Position numbers and translations under genes: made by a program
Part shown: positions 50,880 to 59,887 of the stretch, one piece after another
Layout of the letters: the number at the start of each line of letters is the position of its first letter
How positions within the stretch are numbered: position 1 is the first letter of the stretch
Notes under the pieces: model-generated
The model's database searches: none
Told to the model about the DNA's origin: nothing
What the model saw: only the letters and a program-made list of their open reading frames with translations
NCBI GenBank assembly: GCA_022793675.1
Contig: JAAWDH010000005.1
Coordinates: 92,277 to 156,276, forward strand
Direction: 5' to 3'
Source: Oscillospiraceae bacterium
Lineage (GTDB): Bacteria > Bacillota > Clostridia > Oscillospirales > Ruminococcaceae
DNA: 64,000 nucleotides

Positions 50880-51312
50880 TATTGACAGCATCCAAAACGG
50901 GATTGTGATCGACCATATCAAGGCTGGTATGGGGATGGAGCTTTACAAGCTGCTCAGCTTGGACGAGCTGGACTGCTGTGTGGCGCTGATCAAAAACGCC
51001 CGCAGCGAAAAATATGGGCGGAAAGATATCATCAAGATTGAGGGCAATTTAAGCCCCGACCTGGAAATTTTGGGGTACCTTGACCCGAATATCACGATCT
51101 GTATCATCAAAGATGGGCGGATTGCGGAAAAGAAACGGCTGACCCTTCCCAAAAAGCTGAAAAACGTGATCCACTGCCGCAACCCGCGTTGTATCTGTTC
51201 TATTGAAGGGGAAATTGACCATATTTTTGACCTCTCCGAAAACGGGCGCTACCGTTGCCGCTACTGTGAACAGGAATTCCAGCAGCAGCGCTCCGCCAAT
51301 GGTTCACATTAA
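50872..51312 (+). CDS. pyrI: Aspartate carbamoyltransferase, regulatory chain
   Basis: 146 aa. The allosteric domain begins [17 protein letters not shown], and the zinc domain has CRNPRCI and CRYCEQEF, the four Zn cysteines. It gives the enzyme its nucleotide feedback. A terminator follows at 51458. Confidence 0.96.
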   Translation: MLNIDSIQNGIVIDHIKAGMGMELYKLLSLDELDCCVALIKNARSEKYGRKDIIKIEGNLSPDLEILGYLDPNITICIIKDGRIAEKKRLTLPKKLKNVIHCRNPRCICSIEGEIDHIFDLSENGRYRCRYCEQEFQQQRSANGSH

Positions 51313-51457
51313 GAAGATTTTGCAGCCTGCGGGCCGCGACCAGGGCGCTGCCAGCTTTCGGCTTGACGAAAGCTAGACCCGCGATTTTTTGAAAAAAATC
51401 GAGTAAAACTTTTTTCCTTGGCAACCCTAAGAAAATATGGTTTTTTCTGGTGCCTAT

Positions 51458-51485
51458 GCGGGCCGCATCTGCGGTCCGCTTTTTC
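51458..51485 (+). terminator. Terminator of pyrBI
   Basis: GCGGGCCGCA pairs with TGCGGTCCGC (one G-U wobble), followed by TTTTT. The upstream part of this 250-base gap also holds an AGCTTTCG/CGAAAGCT hairpin at 51353-51374. Confidence 0.85.
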
Positions 51486-51511
51486 GTGACGTAAAATAGG
51501 GCCTTTTTGCG

Positions 51512-51538
51512 ATAACTGCTCCTTTTCCTGCATACAGT
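51512..51538 (+). promoter_or_regulatory. Sigma-E-like (mother-cell) promoter of spoVB
   Basis: The -10 element CATACAGT (51531-51538) fits the sigma-E consensus CATAYAHT at all but one position, and a core ATA (51512-51514) is 16 bases upstream. The ATG of spoVB is 25 bases downstream. Confidence 0.6.
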
Positions 51539-51563
51539 AAGAGAAAAGGAAGGGGGCCCGTTC

Positions 51564-53135
51564 ATGAAGGCCAGACAGTTTTTCATCAATACCCTGATTC
51601 TGACGATAGGGTCGCTGGTGCTGCGCCTAATCGGCATCGGCTTCAGCGCTTGGCTGTCACGAAAAATCGGCGCAGAGGGGATGGGCTTGTTCCAGCTGGT
51701 TTTTTCAGTGTACAATCTAGCGTCCACCCTAGCTACATCCGGCATCTACCTAGCAGTGACGCGCCTAGTGGCGGAAGAAATCGGCAAAGGTTCCTACGCC
51801 GCCGCCAACGATGCTATGCGCAAGTGCATGATTTACGGGCTGCTGGTAAGCACGGCCGCCGCCGCAGGGCTTTGGTTTGCCGCCCCGTTTGTCGGGGAAA
51901 CGCTGCTAAGCGACGGGCGGACGATATTGTCGCTGCGGATCCTGGCTTTCGCGCTGCCTTTCATGGCATTTTCTTGCAGTCTGCGGGGCTATTTTTTCGC
52001 TGTGCGCCAGGTCTACAAAACCAACACCAGCCAGATTTTTGAACAGCTGGTGCGGATAGCCGTTGTCTCTATCGGCTTTGTCTTTCTGCTGCCCGGCGGG
52101 CTGGAAAAAAGCTGTGCGGCAATTGCACTGGGATCAGTTGGCGGCGAGGCGCTGGCTTTCTGTTATACGCTGGCCCTCTATTTGCGGGACAGGAAAAAGC
52201 GGGCGTTTATCCCTCAAAAGCACCCTGGCACTACCCGCAAAGTATTGGCGATTACAGTGCCGGTGGCGTTGAGCAGCTATCTAAAATCAGCGCTGGTGAC
52301 GGCGGAAAATATCCTAATCCCCCGGGGGTTCAGGCGTTACGGCGCTGATACCGGCAGCGCTTTGGCCCAATATGGGATGATGGAAGCCATGGTCATGCCG
52401 ATCCTGACATTTCCGGCAGCGCTGCTTACATCTTTTTCCAGCCTTTTAGTGCCGGAAGTAGCGGAATCCAACGCTACTGGGCAGAAACGGCAGATTGACC
52501 GCCTGACCAGCAAAGTCTTATGGGCGACGATCCTTTTTGCCCTGCCAGTAACGGCAGCTTTCATCTGTTTCGCCGAAGAGTTGGGGCTGGCAGTCTATCA
52601 AAGCAGCGAATCCGGGCATATGCTGCGGGTGTTAGCGCCGCTGGTACCGATTATGTATCTGGATACAGTAGCCGACGCACTGCTCAAAGGGATGGATGAG
52701 CAGCTAAGCGTGCTTCGCTACAGCATTATCGATTCAGCGTTAAGCGTCGTGCTGATTTACACACTGCTGCCAGTTTTTGGCGTCAACGGCTATATTACGG
52801 TAATGTTTGTCAGTACCTTTATCAATGCCGCTTTAAGCATCTCTAGGCTGGTACAGGTGATAGAGATACGCTTTTCTTTAAGCCGCTGGATTGTGCGCCC
52901 TCTGTTTTCAGTCACGCTGGCTTCGATGGCTGCAATTAGCCTGACTAGGGGTTGGAGCTGCCCGGCGGCCCTAGCGGCAACGGGCAAAATTGGGCTTCTA
53001 TTCCTTTGCGACTTTGCCTTTTTGCTGTTGACTGGGGTGTTGACGCCCAAGGAAGTGCTGAATATGGCAAAAAGGGTGCTTCCAGAAAATGGGGGCAAGT
53101 GGGTTTTCAAGAAAAGGCTCCCTGTTGAAAGCTGA
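51564..53135 (+). CDS. spoVB: Stage V sporulation protein B-like MOP flippase
   Basis: 523 aa with about 14 membrane helices, first at FINTLILTIGSLVLRLIGIGF. It is the polysaccharide/lipid-II flippase type, with long conserved loops (RKIGAEGMGLFQLVFSVYNLASTLATSGI). SpoVB homologues are needed for cortex assembly in forespores. RBS AAGGGGG precedes the ATG. A sigma-E-like promoter supports a sporulation role. Flippase paralogues outside sporulation look similar, so the name is likely but not certain. Confidence 0.85.
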   Translation: MKARQFFINTLILTIGSLVLRLIGIGFSAWLSRKIGAEGMGLFQLVFSVYNLASTLATSGIYLAVTRLVAEEIGKGSYAAANDAMRKCMIYGLLVSTAAAAGLWFAAPFVGETLLSDGRTILSLRILAFALPFMAFSCSLRGYFFAVRQVYKTNTSQIFEQLVRIAVVSIGFVFLLPGGLEKSCAAIALGSVGGEALAFCYTLALYLRDRKKRAFIPQKHPGTTRKVLAITVPVALSSYLKSALVTAENILIPRGFRRYGADTGSALAQYGMMEAMVMPILTFPAALLTSFSSLLVPEVAESNATGQKRQIDRLTSKVLWATILFALPVTAAFICFAEELGLAVYQSSESGHMLRVLAPLVPIMYLDTVADALLKGMDEQLSVLRYSIIDSALSVVLIYTLLPVFGVNGYITVMFVSTFINAALSISRLVQVIEIRFSLSRWIVRPLFSVTLASMAAISLTRGWSCPAALAATGKIGLLFLCDFAFLLLTGVLTPKEVLNMAKRVLPENGGKWVFKKRLPVES

Positions 53136-53138
53136 CAA

Positions 53139-53176
53139 AAGCCCAGCTGCATCAACCGGTGCAGCTGGGCTTTTTA
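53139..53176. terminator. Bidirectional terminator between spoVB and tsf
   Basis: AGCCCAGCTGCA pairs with TGCAGCTGGGCT around an 8-base loop, with A residues before and TTTTT after. Confidence 0.92.
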
Positions 53177-53190
53177 TGAAATGACAGGGA

Positions 53191-54093
53191 TTATTTTACC
53201 ATGCTGGCGACTTCGTCAGCGAAATTGTCCTCGCGCTTTTCAAGGCCTTCGCCCTTTTCCATGCGGACAAAGGCAACGGCGGTCATGCTGCCGCCCATTT
53301 CCTTCGCACAGGCAGCCATATACTCAGCAACAGTCTGCTTCTCTTCTTTGACGAAAGGCTGTTCAAGCAGGCAGACTTCCTGGAAGTATTTGCCAATACG
53401 GCCGTTGACGATCTTCTCAGCGATTGCAGCGGGCTTACCCTCGTTGACCACCTGGGCGGTAAGCAGTTCCTTCTCCTTGGCGACGACATCGGCGGGGACA
53501 TCCTCGCGGGAAGCGTAGTCGGGGTTGGAGAAAGCGACCTGCATCGCCACGTCTTTGGCAGCGGCGGCAAAGCCGTCCTTGCCGGCGCAGTCGGTGTCAA
53601 ACTTCACCAAAACGCCAATCTTGCCGCCCTGATGGACATAAGCCACCAGATCGCCTTCCATACGGACAAAACGGCGGATTTTCATGTTCTCGCCGATGAC
53701 CTGAATGCGATCGGTCAGCGCTTCCTGGACGGTCATCTCGGTGTTCTCGCAGTGCAGGGACATCAGCGCCTCGACGTCAGCTGGATTTTCTTTGATGATG
53801 GTTTTAGCAACATTGTTGACAAAAGCGGCAAAGGTTTCGTTCTTCGCGACAAAGTCGGTCTCGGCGTTGACTTCCAGCACCACGCCGACCTTGCCCTCGA
53901 TCATTGCCACAACAAGGCCCTCGGCAGCGATACGGCTAGCTTTTTTCTCAACGGCAGCAAGGCCTTTCTCGCGCAGGAACTCGACAGCCTTCTCCATATC
54001 GCCGTCAGAAGCAGCCAGCGCCTTTTTGCAGTCCATCATACCGCAGCCGGTACGCTCGCGCAAATTTCTTACATCAGTAGCAGTAAATGCCAT
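53191..54093 (-). CDS. tsf: Elongation factor Ts
   Basis: 300 aa from the ATG at 54093 with GAGGAGG seven bases upstream; the frame to 54183 is a shadow. The N-terminal TDVRNLRERTGCGMMDCKKAL and the core EVNAETDFVAKNETF are diagnostic. It recycles EF-Tu. It follows rpsB after a hairpin, as in most bacteria. Confidence 0.98.
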   Translation of the reverse strand: MAFTATDVRNLRERTGCGMMDCKKALAASDGDMEKAVEFLREKGLAAVEKKASRIAAEGLVVAMIEGKVGVVLEVNAETDFVAKNETFAAFVNNVAKTIIKENPADVEALMSLHCENTEMTVQEALTDRIQVIGENMKIRRFVRMEGDLVAYVHQGGKIGVLVKFDTDCAGKDGFAAAAKDVAMQVAFSNPDYASREDVPADVVAKEKELLTAQVVNEGKPAAIAEKIVNGRIGKYFQEVCLLEQPFVKEEKQTVAEYMAACAKEMGGSMTAVAFVRMEKGEGLEKREDNFADEVASMVK

Positions 54094-54159
54094 AATGATT
54101 TCCTCCTCTATTAGATCGGCCACCCAATGGCAGCCTGTTGTATTCGTATCTTTACTCTG

Positions 54160-54195
54160 CAAAAAGCCCGAGAAAATTATCACTCGGGCTTTTTG
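54160..54195 (-). terminator. Hairpin between rpsB and tsf
   Basis: AAAAAGCCCGAG pairs with CTCGGGCTTTTT around a ten-base A/T-rich loop. It may reduce tsf relative to rpsB. Confidence 0.85.
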
Positions 54196-54214
54196 CTAGG
54201 AATTCTTAGAATGC

Positions 54215-54967
54215 TTATTCAGCAGATTCTTCGCCCTCGGCCACGTCAGCAGGGATCTCCTCTTCGGTGGGGGCGGCTTCGCCCATGCCCTGGCGGCCTT
54301 CCATAACGGCGTTGGACATCGCGCCGGCGATCAGCTTGACCGCGCGGATGGCGTCGTCGTTGCCGGGGATCACATAATCGATCTCATCGGGGTCGCAGTT
54401 GGTGTCAACAATAGCCACAATCGGGATATGCAGCTTACGCGCTTCGGAGACGGCGATCTTCTCTTTTTTGGGGTCAACGATAAACAGCGCGGCAGGCAGC
54501 GACTTCATGTGTTTGATGCCGCCGATGAATTTCTCCAGCTTTTCGATTTCAAGCTTCAGTTTGATGACTTCCTTCTTGGGCAGCAGCTCGAAAGTGCCGT
54601 CCTCTTCCATCTTGCGCAGCTGGGCCAGACGGTCGATTCTGCGGGTGATGGTCTTGAAGTTGGTCAGCATACCGCCCAGCCAGCGGGCGTTGACGAAGTG
54701 CATCCCGCAGCGTTCGGCTTCCTCGCGGATAGAGTCGCCGGCCTGCTTTTTAGTGCCGACAAACAGGATATCGCCGCCGTTGGCCGCGGTCTCGCGGACG
54801 AACATATAAGCCTCATCCAGCTTCCGCACCGTTTTCTGCAGGTCGATAATGTAGATGCCATTGCGTTCAGTAAAAATATACTGAGACATTTTGGGGTTCC
54901 ATCTTCTGGTCTGGTGGCCGAAATGGACGCCGGCTTCCAGAAGCTGCTTCATAGATACTACTGCCAT
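54215..54967 (-). CDS. rpsB: 30S ribosomal protein S2
   Basis: 250 aa from the ATG at 54967, nine bases after [28 protein letters not shown] is the classic start. The C-terminus has an acidic extension (about [22 protein letters not shown]). It heads the rpsB-tsf operon and has a GC-rich leader of about 120 nt. Confidence 0.98.
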   Translation of the reverse strand: MAVVSMKQLLEAGVHFGHQTRRWNPKMSQYIFTERNGIYIIDLQKTVRKLDEAYMFVRETAANGGDILFVGTKKQAGDSIREEAERCGMHFVNARWLGGMLTNFKTITRRIDRLAQLRKMEEDGTFELLPKKEVIKLKLEIEKLEKFIGGIKHMKSLPAALFIVDPKKEKIAVSEARKLHIPIVAIVDTNCDPDEIDYVIPGNDDAIRAVKLIAGAMSNAVMEGRQGMGEAAPTEEEIPADVAEGEESAE

Positions 54968-55092
54968 GGTAGTGCCTCCTATAAATTTGGTTTTGGCCGG
55001 AACTTCCCCGGCTCCACCGCGGCCCCGCTGCGCGACCAGAAAACCCTGGCACCTGGCGCAGGCGACAAAGCCGCGTGCGTAATGCAAGGCAT

Positions 55093-55121
55093 ATTATAGC
55101 ACATCAGGAAGAAAATTGCAA
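55093..55121 (-). promoter_or_regulatory. Promoter of rpsB-tsf
   Basis: TTGCAA (55116-55121) and TATAAT (55093-55098) on the minus strand are 17 bases apart. Confidence 0.88.
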
Positions 55122-55180
55122 GGGGTTTTCCAAAAAAAGTTCTGATATGCAGAAAAACCAGGCAGCAGCCTAAAATCCGC

Positions 55181-55792
55181 TTAAGTTGTCGGAAGCGTAA
55201 ATTCTTCTTCCCGCCCCATCAGCACAATACCGACGGTCGACGAAACGCCGTCCTTATCATACTGGACAAGGCTCAGCCGGGTCTTTTTATCGGTACTGTA
55301 CCACTTTTTCGCATACCGGTTTTCGGCAAGTTCTGGGCGAAGGGAATAATGGAACTCAGCAGGCAGGTAAACCGCCTCGTTAGCCTCGCCGTAAAGCGTT
55401 TCCAGCTCCGCCGACAGCTTTTTATAGAGTTTTTCGCCTTCTTTATCCGAAGTTTCTAGCAAGAAACTGACGCACCAAAGGAAGCCGTCGTCGTCAAGCT
55501 GCCACTCGCCGTGCCATTCCTCCCCTTCAAAGGGCAAGCCCTCCACAACATACAAAGCTTCTCCCGGACGATTTCCCTCCAATCCAGGGTAATTCTCCAG
55601 CAGGGCGTCTACCTGCGCAACAACTGTTTCCGCATCGCCGCCCCAAGGCGTGCCTGCATAGGCAAAACCCCCGTCATTTTTGAGTTTGGACAACTCTATC
55701 GGCGACGCATTTTGGCGGCAGCCAGCCAAAACGCTGACCATCATCAGCATCATAAGAAAACCAGCAATCAACTTGTACCATTTTTTCATCAT
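55181..55792 (-). CDS. Lipoprotein of unknown function
   Basis: 203 aa. The lipobox is VLAGC with the lipidated cysteine at 25. The mature part has no recognised domain; WYSTDKKTRLSLVQYDKDGVSS ends a beta-rich body. It has its own promoter and a leader with an 8-bp inverted repeat. It is exported and membrane-anchored. Confidence 0.75.
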   Translation of the reverse strand: MMKKWYKLIAGFLMMLMMVSVLAGCRQNASPIELSKLKNDGGFAYAGTPWGGDAETVVAQVDALLENYPGLEGNRPGEALYVVEGLPFEGEEWHGEWQLDDDGFLWCVSFLLETSDKEGEKLYKKLSAELETLYGEANEAVYLPAEFHYSLRPELAENRYAKKWYSTDKKTRLSLVQYDKDGVSSTVGIVLMGREEEFTLPTT

Positions 55793-55903
55793 CGTCTCCT
55801 CCTGTTCTGTAAAACCCTATACAGGCAGGCGCTATATCTGGCCTCACCTGGCATCAGATACAGAACCTAGCTTTTACAAGGTGAGGATTTAATTTACAAC
55901 TAT

Positions 55904-55932
55904 AATATACCATATTTTCCGTTCTTTATCAA
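55904..55932 (-). promoter_or_regulatory. Promoter of the lipoprotein gene
   Basis: TTGATA (55927-55932) and TATATT (55904-55909) on the minus strand are 17 bases apart. Between promoter and ATG the arms CCTCACCT (minus strand; plus-strand 55879-55886) and AGGTGAGG (55842-55849) could form a hairpin. Confidence 0.7.
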
Positions 55933-56054
55933 CACTTTTTTCTATTTTGAGAAAAAATAATCTGATTTGTTGTATTTACGTGATAAATCATTTATCCGAA
56001 GCGCGCTGGACAGATTTTCCATGTTGTGCTATTATAATGAAAGGAGATGAATAT

Positions 56055-56780
56055 ATGAAAAAGGTCCTTGTTGGAGTTTTTGTCGAGCTTTTGGTAATCC
56101 TTATCGCCGCCGCCTGCATCCTTTCCTGGCGGCAGTCCAAAGAAGACGCCCGCCGGCGCGCTTCGCTGGAGGCCGTACAGGCGGTTATCGCCTCCCTGCC
56201 CGACTATCAGGCAGAAATTGAAAGCTGGGGATACAAGGTATCCGTCCTGCCTAAAATAGACGAAGAACCGGAATACGACGATCCCCTGCTGCGCTATTAT
56301 TGGCACGCAAACGCGCCGGTGCTGGTGCTGGCAAATGAAAACGGCGGGCGGTATTTTTTCTATTACGGCTTTGACCAATATGCTGAAAAGGTTTCGCGCA
56401 ACGGCGAGGCAAAACTCTACACAACTAAAGAAACCGTCAAAGTCCGCCGGGAAATCCAGCTGGAAATGAGCAAAAACAACCTATATGCGCCGCCCCTACG
56501 GGACAGCGAACAACACGACGTTAAGGTCAAAGTGACCGTAGACAATTTTGACCCCGACAGCGGCGAAGAGCTTTTTGCCCAGGAAACCCACTTCCTTTGG
56601 GGGGACTATTGCAGCAGCAGCTTTACCGATTGCGAAGTTGGCGTCGCAAAATCAAAAGCCGTCAAAGTCGACAATTTCATCAAGCGCTGGTACAGCACTG
56701 AGGAGCTGCTTGCTTTTTATCAGCAGGGGCTTTTACTGGAAGAAAAGCTCTTCGCCTTAAATGAAAAGCCAGAAGGTTAA
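56055..56780 (+). CDS. Hypothetical single-pass membrane protein
   Basis: 241 aa from the ATG at 56055, eight bases after AAGGAG. One membrane helix at about residues 4-24 is followed by a charged extracytoplasmic domain without a known family (YKVSVLPKIDEEPEYDD, RYFFYYGFDQYAEKVSR). It is convergent with the XRE-type gene. Function unknown. Confidence 0.75.
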   Translation: MKKVLVGVFVELLVILIAAACILSWRQSKEDARRRASLEAVQAVIASLPDYQAEIESWGYKVSVLPKIDEEPEYDDPLLRYYWHANAPVLVLANENGGRYFFYYGFDQYAEKVSRNGEAKLYTTKETVKVRREIQLEMSKNNLYAPPLRDSEQHDVKVKVTVDNFDPDSGEELFAQETHFLWGDYCSSSFTDCEVGVAKSKAVKVDNFIKRWYSTEELLAFYQQGLLLEEKLFALNEKPEG

Positions 56781-56781
56781 A

Positions 56782-57477
56782 TCATTTTACCGCGATATAA
56801 ATGTCCATATAGGTTTCACCGTCCCGTTCGTATTCTTTTTCATAGCAGCCAATGATATTTTTCTCCTTTTCGTCCAGATGGGCCATCCCGTTAACCTGCA
56901 TATAGGCCATCAAGGTCTTGTAGGCGTTGGGAATGGTACGGAAGGGGTCGTTAAAGGGGCTGCAAATGGTGATCACCGCGTATTTCTGACACTCTTGGCG
57001 ATGGACGGCCAAACCTTCTGGAAGCCCGACGCCCTCAGGCAGAATCCAGGCCGCAGCGTAGCCGTGCATATGGAAAACGTTAACCTGTTCTTGAGAAACA
57101 AAAGGAAAATCCCAGCCGATAATTTCCGGTTTGTCCACCCCTTGGGCGCGGGCGAGCCTTTCCATACGAGTAATGGCGTCCGATTCCGGATCGGCGCTGA
57201 CGACGGCATACTGGACATAAGAAAAAGGCGGTACGGATTCGGTGCGGATATTGCTGTATGGCCCATCGCAGGCCAGCATATCCCCGCGGACCAGCTCGTC
57301 CATCGAACAGCTGAAAAAGCGGCAAAGCTCCAGCACCTTGCCCATCTCGGGATAGGTTTCGTCCAACTCCCAGCGGGAGATGGCTTGGCGGCTGACGTCC
57401 ATCTTTTCCGCCAGTTCCTCCTGGGTCATCCCGTTGTGCATCCGCCGCAAGAACTGTAAATTTTTTCCAAAGCTCAT
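56782..57477 (-). CDS. XRE family regulator with GyrI-like effector domain
   Basis: 231 aa from the ATG at 57477, six bases after GGAGG. HTH_3 covers residues 1-62 (LRRMHNGMTQEELAEKMDVSRQAISRWE). From about 75 to 231 a GyrI-like/AraC effector-binding domain follows (YVQYAVVSADPE, YAAAWILPEGV, MDIYIAVK). Such proteins respond to small hydrophobic or cationic ligands. It is its own unit, converging on the membrane protein gene. Confidence 0.88.
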   Translation of the reverse strand: MSFGKNLQFLRRMHNGMTQEELAEKMDVSRQAISRWELDETYPEMGKVLELCRFFSCSMDELVRGDMLACDGPYSNIRTESVPPFSYVQYAVVSADPESDAITRMERLARAQGVDKPEIIGWDFPFVSQEQVNVFHMHGYAAAWILPEGVGLPEGLAVHRQECQKYAVITICSPFNDPFRTIPNAYKTLMAYMQVNGMAHLDEKEKNIIGCYEKEYERDGETYMDIYIAVK

Positions 57478-57524
57478 GATAATCCTCCGTCCAATCAAAA
57501 GTCTGGAAATTTTTGAATCACCTC

Positions 57525-57570
57525 AAAAACTCCCTTCGCCTTTTATGATAACAGAAAGGCAAAGGGAGTT
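57525..57570 (-). terminator. Terminator of the asd-dapA-dapB-ACT operon
   Basis: AACTCCCTTTGCCTTT pairs with AAAGGCGAAGGGAGTT with one mismatch on the minus strand, around an 10-11 base loop, followed by TTTTTGAGG. Confidence 0.85.
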
Positions 57571-57623
57571 CCACCATTTATAAGATGCAAATAGGCGCGC
57601 GGACGCAACCTAAAGATGCGGAC

Positions 57624-58088
57624 TTAAAGCTCAAACGCTTCTTTCAGCGCTTCAATACAGGCTTCGCAGTTAGCGCCGTCCACTAGCACCGAAATATCCA
57701 CCGAAGAAGTCGTAATCAGCACCACATCAGTGCCGCAGTCCTTCAGCACCCGGAATACCGACGCGGCGATGCCGTGAAATTCAGGCATACGCTCGCCAAA
57801 CAGCGAAATTTTGACATTGTTATGGCTGATCAGCGGGCGGATAGAAGGGATTTCCTCGCTGATGCTGTTGGCAAGGCCAGCAATTTTGACCATCTCGTCG
57901 CTGCTTGCCGTAAAGGACACCGACACATACGCGCCGGTCAGCGGCGATTGGGAGATCATGTCCACATTGACGCCCGCTTCGTCGAGCATATCAAAAATCC
58001 GGCAGATGTATTCCACGCTGGCAGGGACCTTGCTTAGAGTAACCAAAGCAATATCCCTCATCACAGTCATCTTGGTGATAACCTTCAT
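57624..58088 (-). CDS. Stand-alone ACT-domain protein (aspartate kinase regulatory-type)
   Basis: 154 aa with two ACT-like repeats (LVTLSKVPASVEYICRIFDMLDEAGVNVDMISQSP, then HGIAASVFRVLKDCGTDVVLITTSSVDISVLVD), the pattern of the lysC C-terminal regulatory half. No kinase domain is present. As the last gene of a lysine-riboswitch operon it may bind lysine or threonine and tune a separate aspartate kinase. It overlaps dapB by four bases. Confidence 0.85.
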   Translation of the reverse strand: MKVITKMTVMRDIALVTLSKVPASVEYICRIFDMLDEAGVNVDMISQSPLTGAYVSVSFTASSDEMVKIAGLANSISEEIPSIRPLISHNNVKISLFGERMPEFHGIAASVFRVLKDCGTDVVLITTSSVDISVLVDGANCEACIEALKEAFEL

Positions 58089-58861
58089 ATTTCCTCCTTT
58101 TCAGACCTGCTCTGCAGCAGCTTGGACATATCGTAAAGGCCGGGGGCCGTAACCCCGCTTAAATAAACGGCGGCATTGATGGCCCCGACGGCGAAAATCT
58201 CCCGTGAAGCGGCGCTGTGGCCCAACGTGATGACCTCGTCCCTGCCAGCAAAAATAATCTCATGTTCGCCGACAATGGTGCCGCCCCGCACCGAATGGAT
58301 GCCGATTTCCTGCGGCTCCCGGGGACGGCGGACGGAGTGGCGGTCATAAACGTAAACCCTGCCGCCGCCCAGCGCCTCGTTGAGTGCGTCAGCCAGCATC
58401 AGCGCTGTACCGCTTGGCGCATCCACCTTGCGGTGGTGGTGCTTCTCGACAATTTCAACGTCGAACTGGCTGCCCAGGAAAGCCGCCGCCATCCGCGCCA
58501 GCTCCGCCAGCAGGTTGATCCCCAGCGACATATTGAACGAAAAGAAAACGGGGATTTCCTGGGCGGCGGCCTTGATCCGGGCGATCTGCTCTTCATTATA
58601 CCCCGTCGTGGCGATGACTACCGGCGTTTTTGTACGCAGCGCATGGCCCAGCAGGTTTTCCAATGACGCTGGGCTGGAAAAATCAATAATAGCGTCAGCC
58701 TTCACGCTGCACTTTTCAGGGTCGGTGTATACAGGAAAGGCGCGTTCCCCCTCTGCAAGGTCAATGCCGGCCGCCACGCAGCAGTCTTCCCGCTCTGCAA
58801 TACAGCTTTCCAGCACATACCCCATCTTCCCTTGACATCCCCAAAGGATGATATTCTTCAT
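58085..58861 (-). CDS. dapB: 4-hydroxy-tetrahydrodipicolinate reductase
   Basis: 258 aa from the ATG at 58861. GCQGKMG is the NAD(P)H loop, and EKHHHRKVDAPSGTA contains the catalytic H-H and K. A weak ribosome site: AAAGGAAG is 30-odd bases upstream and the hairpin GCCTGCCTTACAGGC lies between, which could bring it closer. A TTG at 58876 is a possible earlier start. Confidence 0.95.
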   Translation of the reverse strand: MKNIILWGCQGKMGYVLESCIAEREDCCVAAGIDLAEGERAFPVYTDPEKCSVKADAIIDFSSPASLENLLGHALRTKTPVVIATTGYNEEQIARIKAAAQEIPVFFSFNMSLGINLLAELARMAAAFLGSQFDVEIVEKHHHRKVDAPSGTALMLADALNEALGGGRVYVYDRHSVRRPREPQEIGIHSVRGGTIVGEHEIIFAGRDEVITLGHSAASREIFAVGAINAAVYLSGVTAPGLYDMSKLLQSRSEKEEI

Positions 58862-58957
58862 TTTTATGAATCGCAATCAGCCTGTAAGGCAGGCCGATAC
58901 TTCCTTTCTAAAAATTCTACATCTGTAGACTGGACAGCCTGAAAGCGTTGTATTGCC

Positions 58958-59851
58958 CTATCCCTGCAGCAAACCGTAGGCGGACATAACGGCGCGGAGA
59001 TGTTCCTTGGCGGCGTCGGCCATCCCGATCAGCGGCATCCGGCAAGGGCCGGCAGCGAAGCCCATCATGTTCAGCGCTTCCTTTACAGGGATAGGGTTGA
59101 CGTCCGAAAAAAGCGCGGCCACCAAGTCCATATACTTCAGCTGAAGCGCAGCGCTTTCCTTGACTTTGCCGTCAAAAAACAGCCGGCAGATATCATGGGT
59201 TTCACGCGGGGCGACATTGGAAAGCACAGAAATGACCCCTATCCCCCCTAAAGACATCATCGGCACAACCAGCCCGTCCTCGCCGGAATAGACGTCCAGG
59301 TCGTCGCCGCAAGCCGCGCGGATTTTGGCCACCTGCTCCATATTGCCGCTGGCTTCCTTAATGGCCGCGATGTTGGGATGGCGGGCAAGCTCTTTGCAGG
59401 TTTCAGGCAGGATGTTGACGCCAGTACGGCTGGGGACGCTATACAGGATAATCGGCAGCTCCGTGGCGTCGGCAATGGCGTTGTAGTGCGCCACAAGGCC
59501 CCGCTGGGAGGTCTTATTATAATAAGGCGTGACCACCAAAAGGCCGTCGACGCCGATACCGGCCGCCTCTTTGGCCAGCCGCACCGCATAGGACGTATCG
59601 TTGCTGCCTGCCCCGGCAATCACCGGAACGCGGCCAGCTGCCCGCTCCTTGACAAAGCGGATGCTTTCGATATGCTCTTCATCGCTCAGCGTGGCCGATT
59701 CGCCAGTCGTACCACAGACGATAATCGCATCGGTGCCGTTGTCGATCTGCCAATCGACAAAGCGGCCGTATTCCTGCCAGTTGATGCTGCCGTCGGCAAA
59801 CATCGGCGTCGCAATGGCGACGCCAGCGCCGGTGAAAATTCTCTTTTTCAT
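58958..59851 (-). CDS. dapA: 4-hydroxy-tetrahydrodipicolinate synthase
   Basis: 297 aa. The Schiff-base lysine is in AAIKEASGN near 160, the catalytic Tyr in LYSVPSRTG near 132, and TTGESATLSDEEH near 50. It condenses pyruvate with aspartate semialdehyde. It follows asd by 36 bases. Confidence 0.97.
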   Translation of the reverse strand: MKKRIFTGAGVAIATPMFADGSINWQEYGRFVDWQIDNGTDAIIVCGTTGESATLSDEEHIESIRFVKERAAGRVPVIAGAGSNDTSYAVRLAKEAAGIGVDGLLVVTPYYNKTSQRGLVAHYNAIADATELPIILYSVPSRTGVNILPETCKELARHPNIAAIKEASGNMEQVAKIRAACGDDLDVYSGEDGLVVPMMSLGGIGVISVLSNVAPRETHDICRLFFDGKVKESAALQLKYMDLVAALFSDVNPIPVKEALNMMGFAAGPCRMPLIGMADAAKEHLRAVMSAYGLLQG

Positions 59852-59887
59852 TGGGATGCTCCCCCTCCTCTAGCCTTTATGGGCCTA

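Noticed and set aside
51353..51374. AGCTTTCG/CGAAAGCT hairpin as a sixth full copy of the intergenic repeat
   Set aside because: It shares GCTTTC/GAAAGC but lacks the AAAAGTCTTTGC and CGCAGTAGG blocks, so similarity is limited to the stem.
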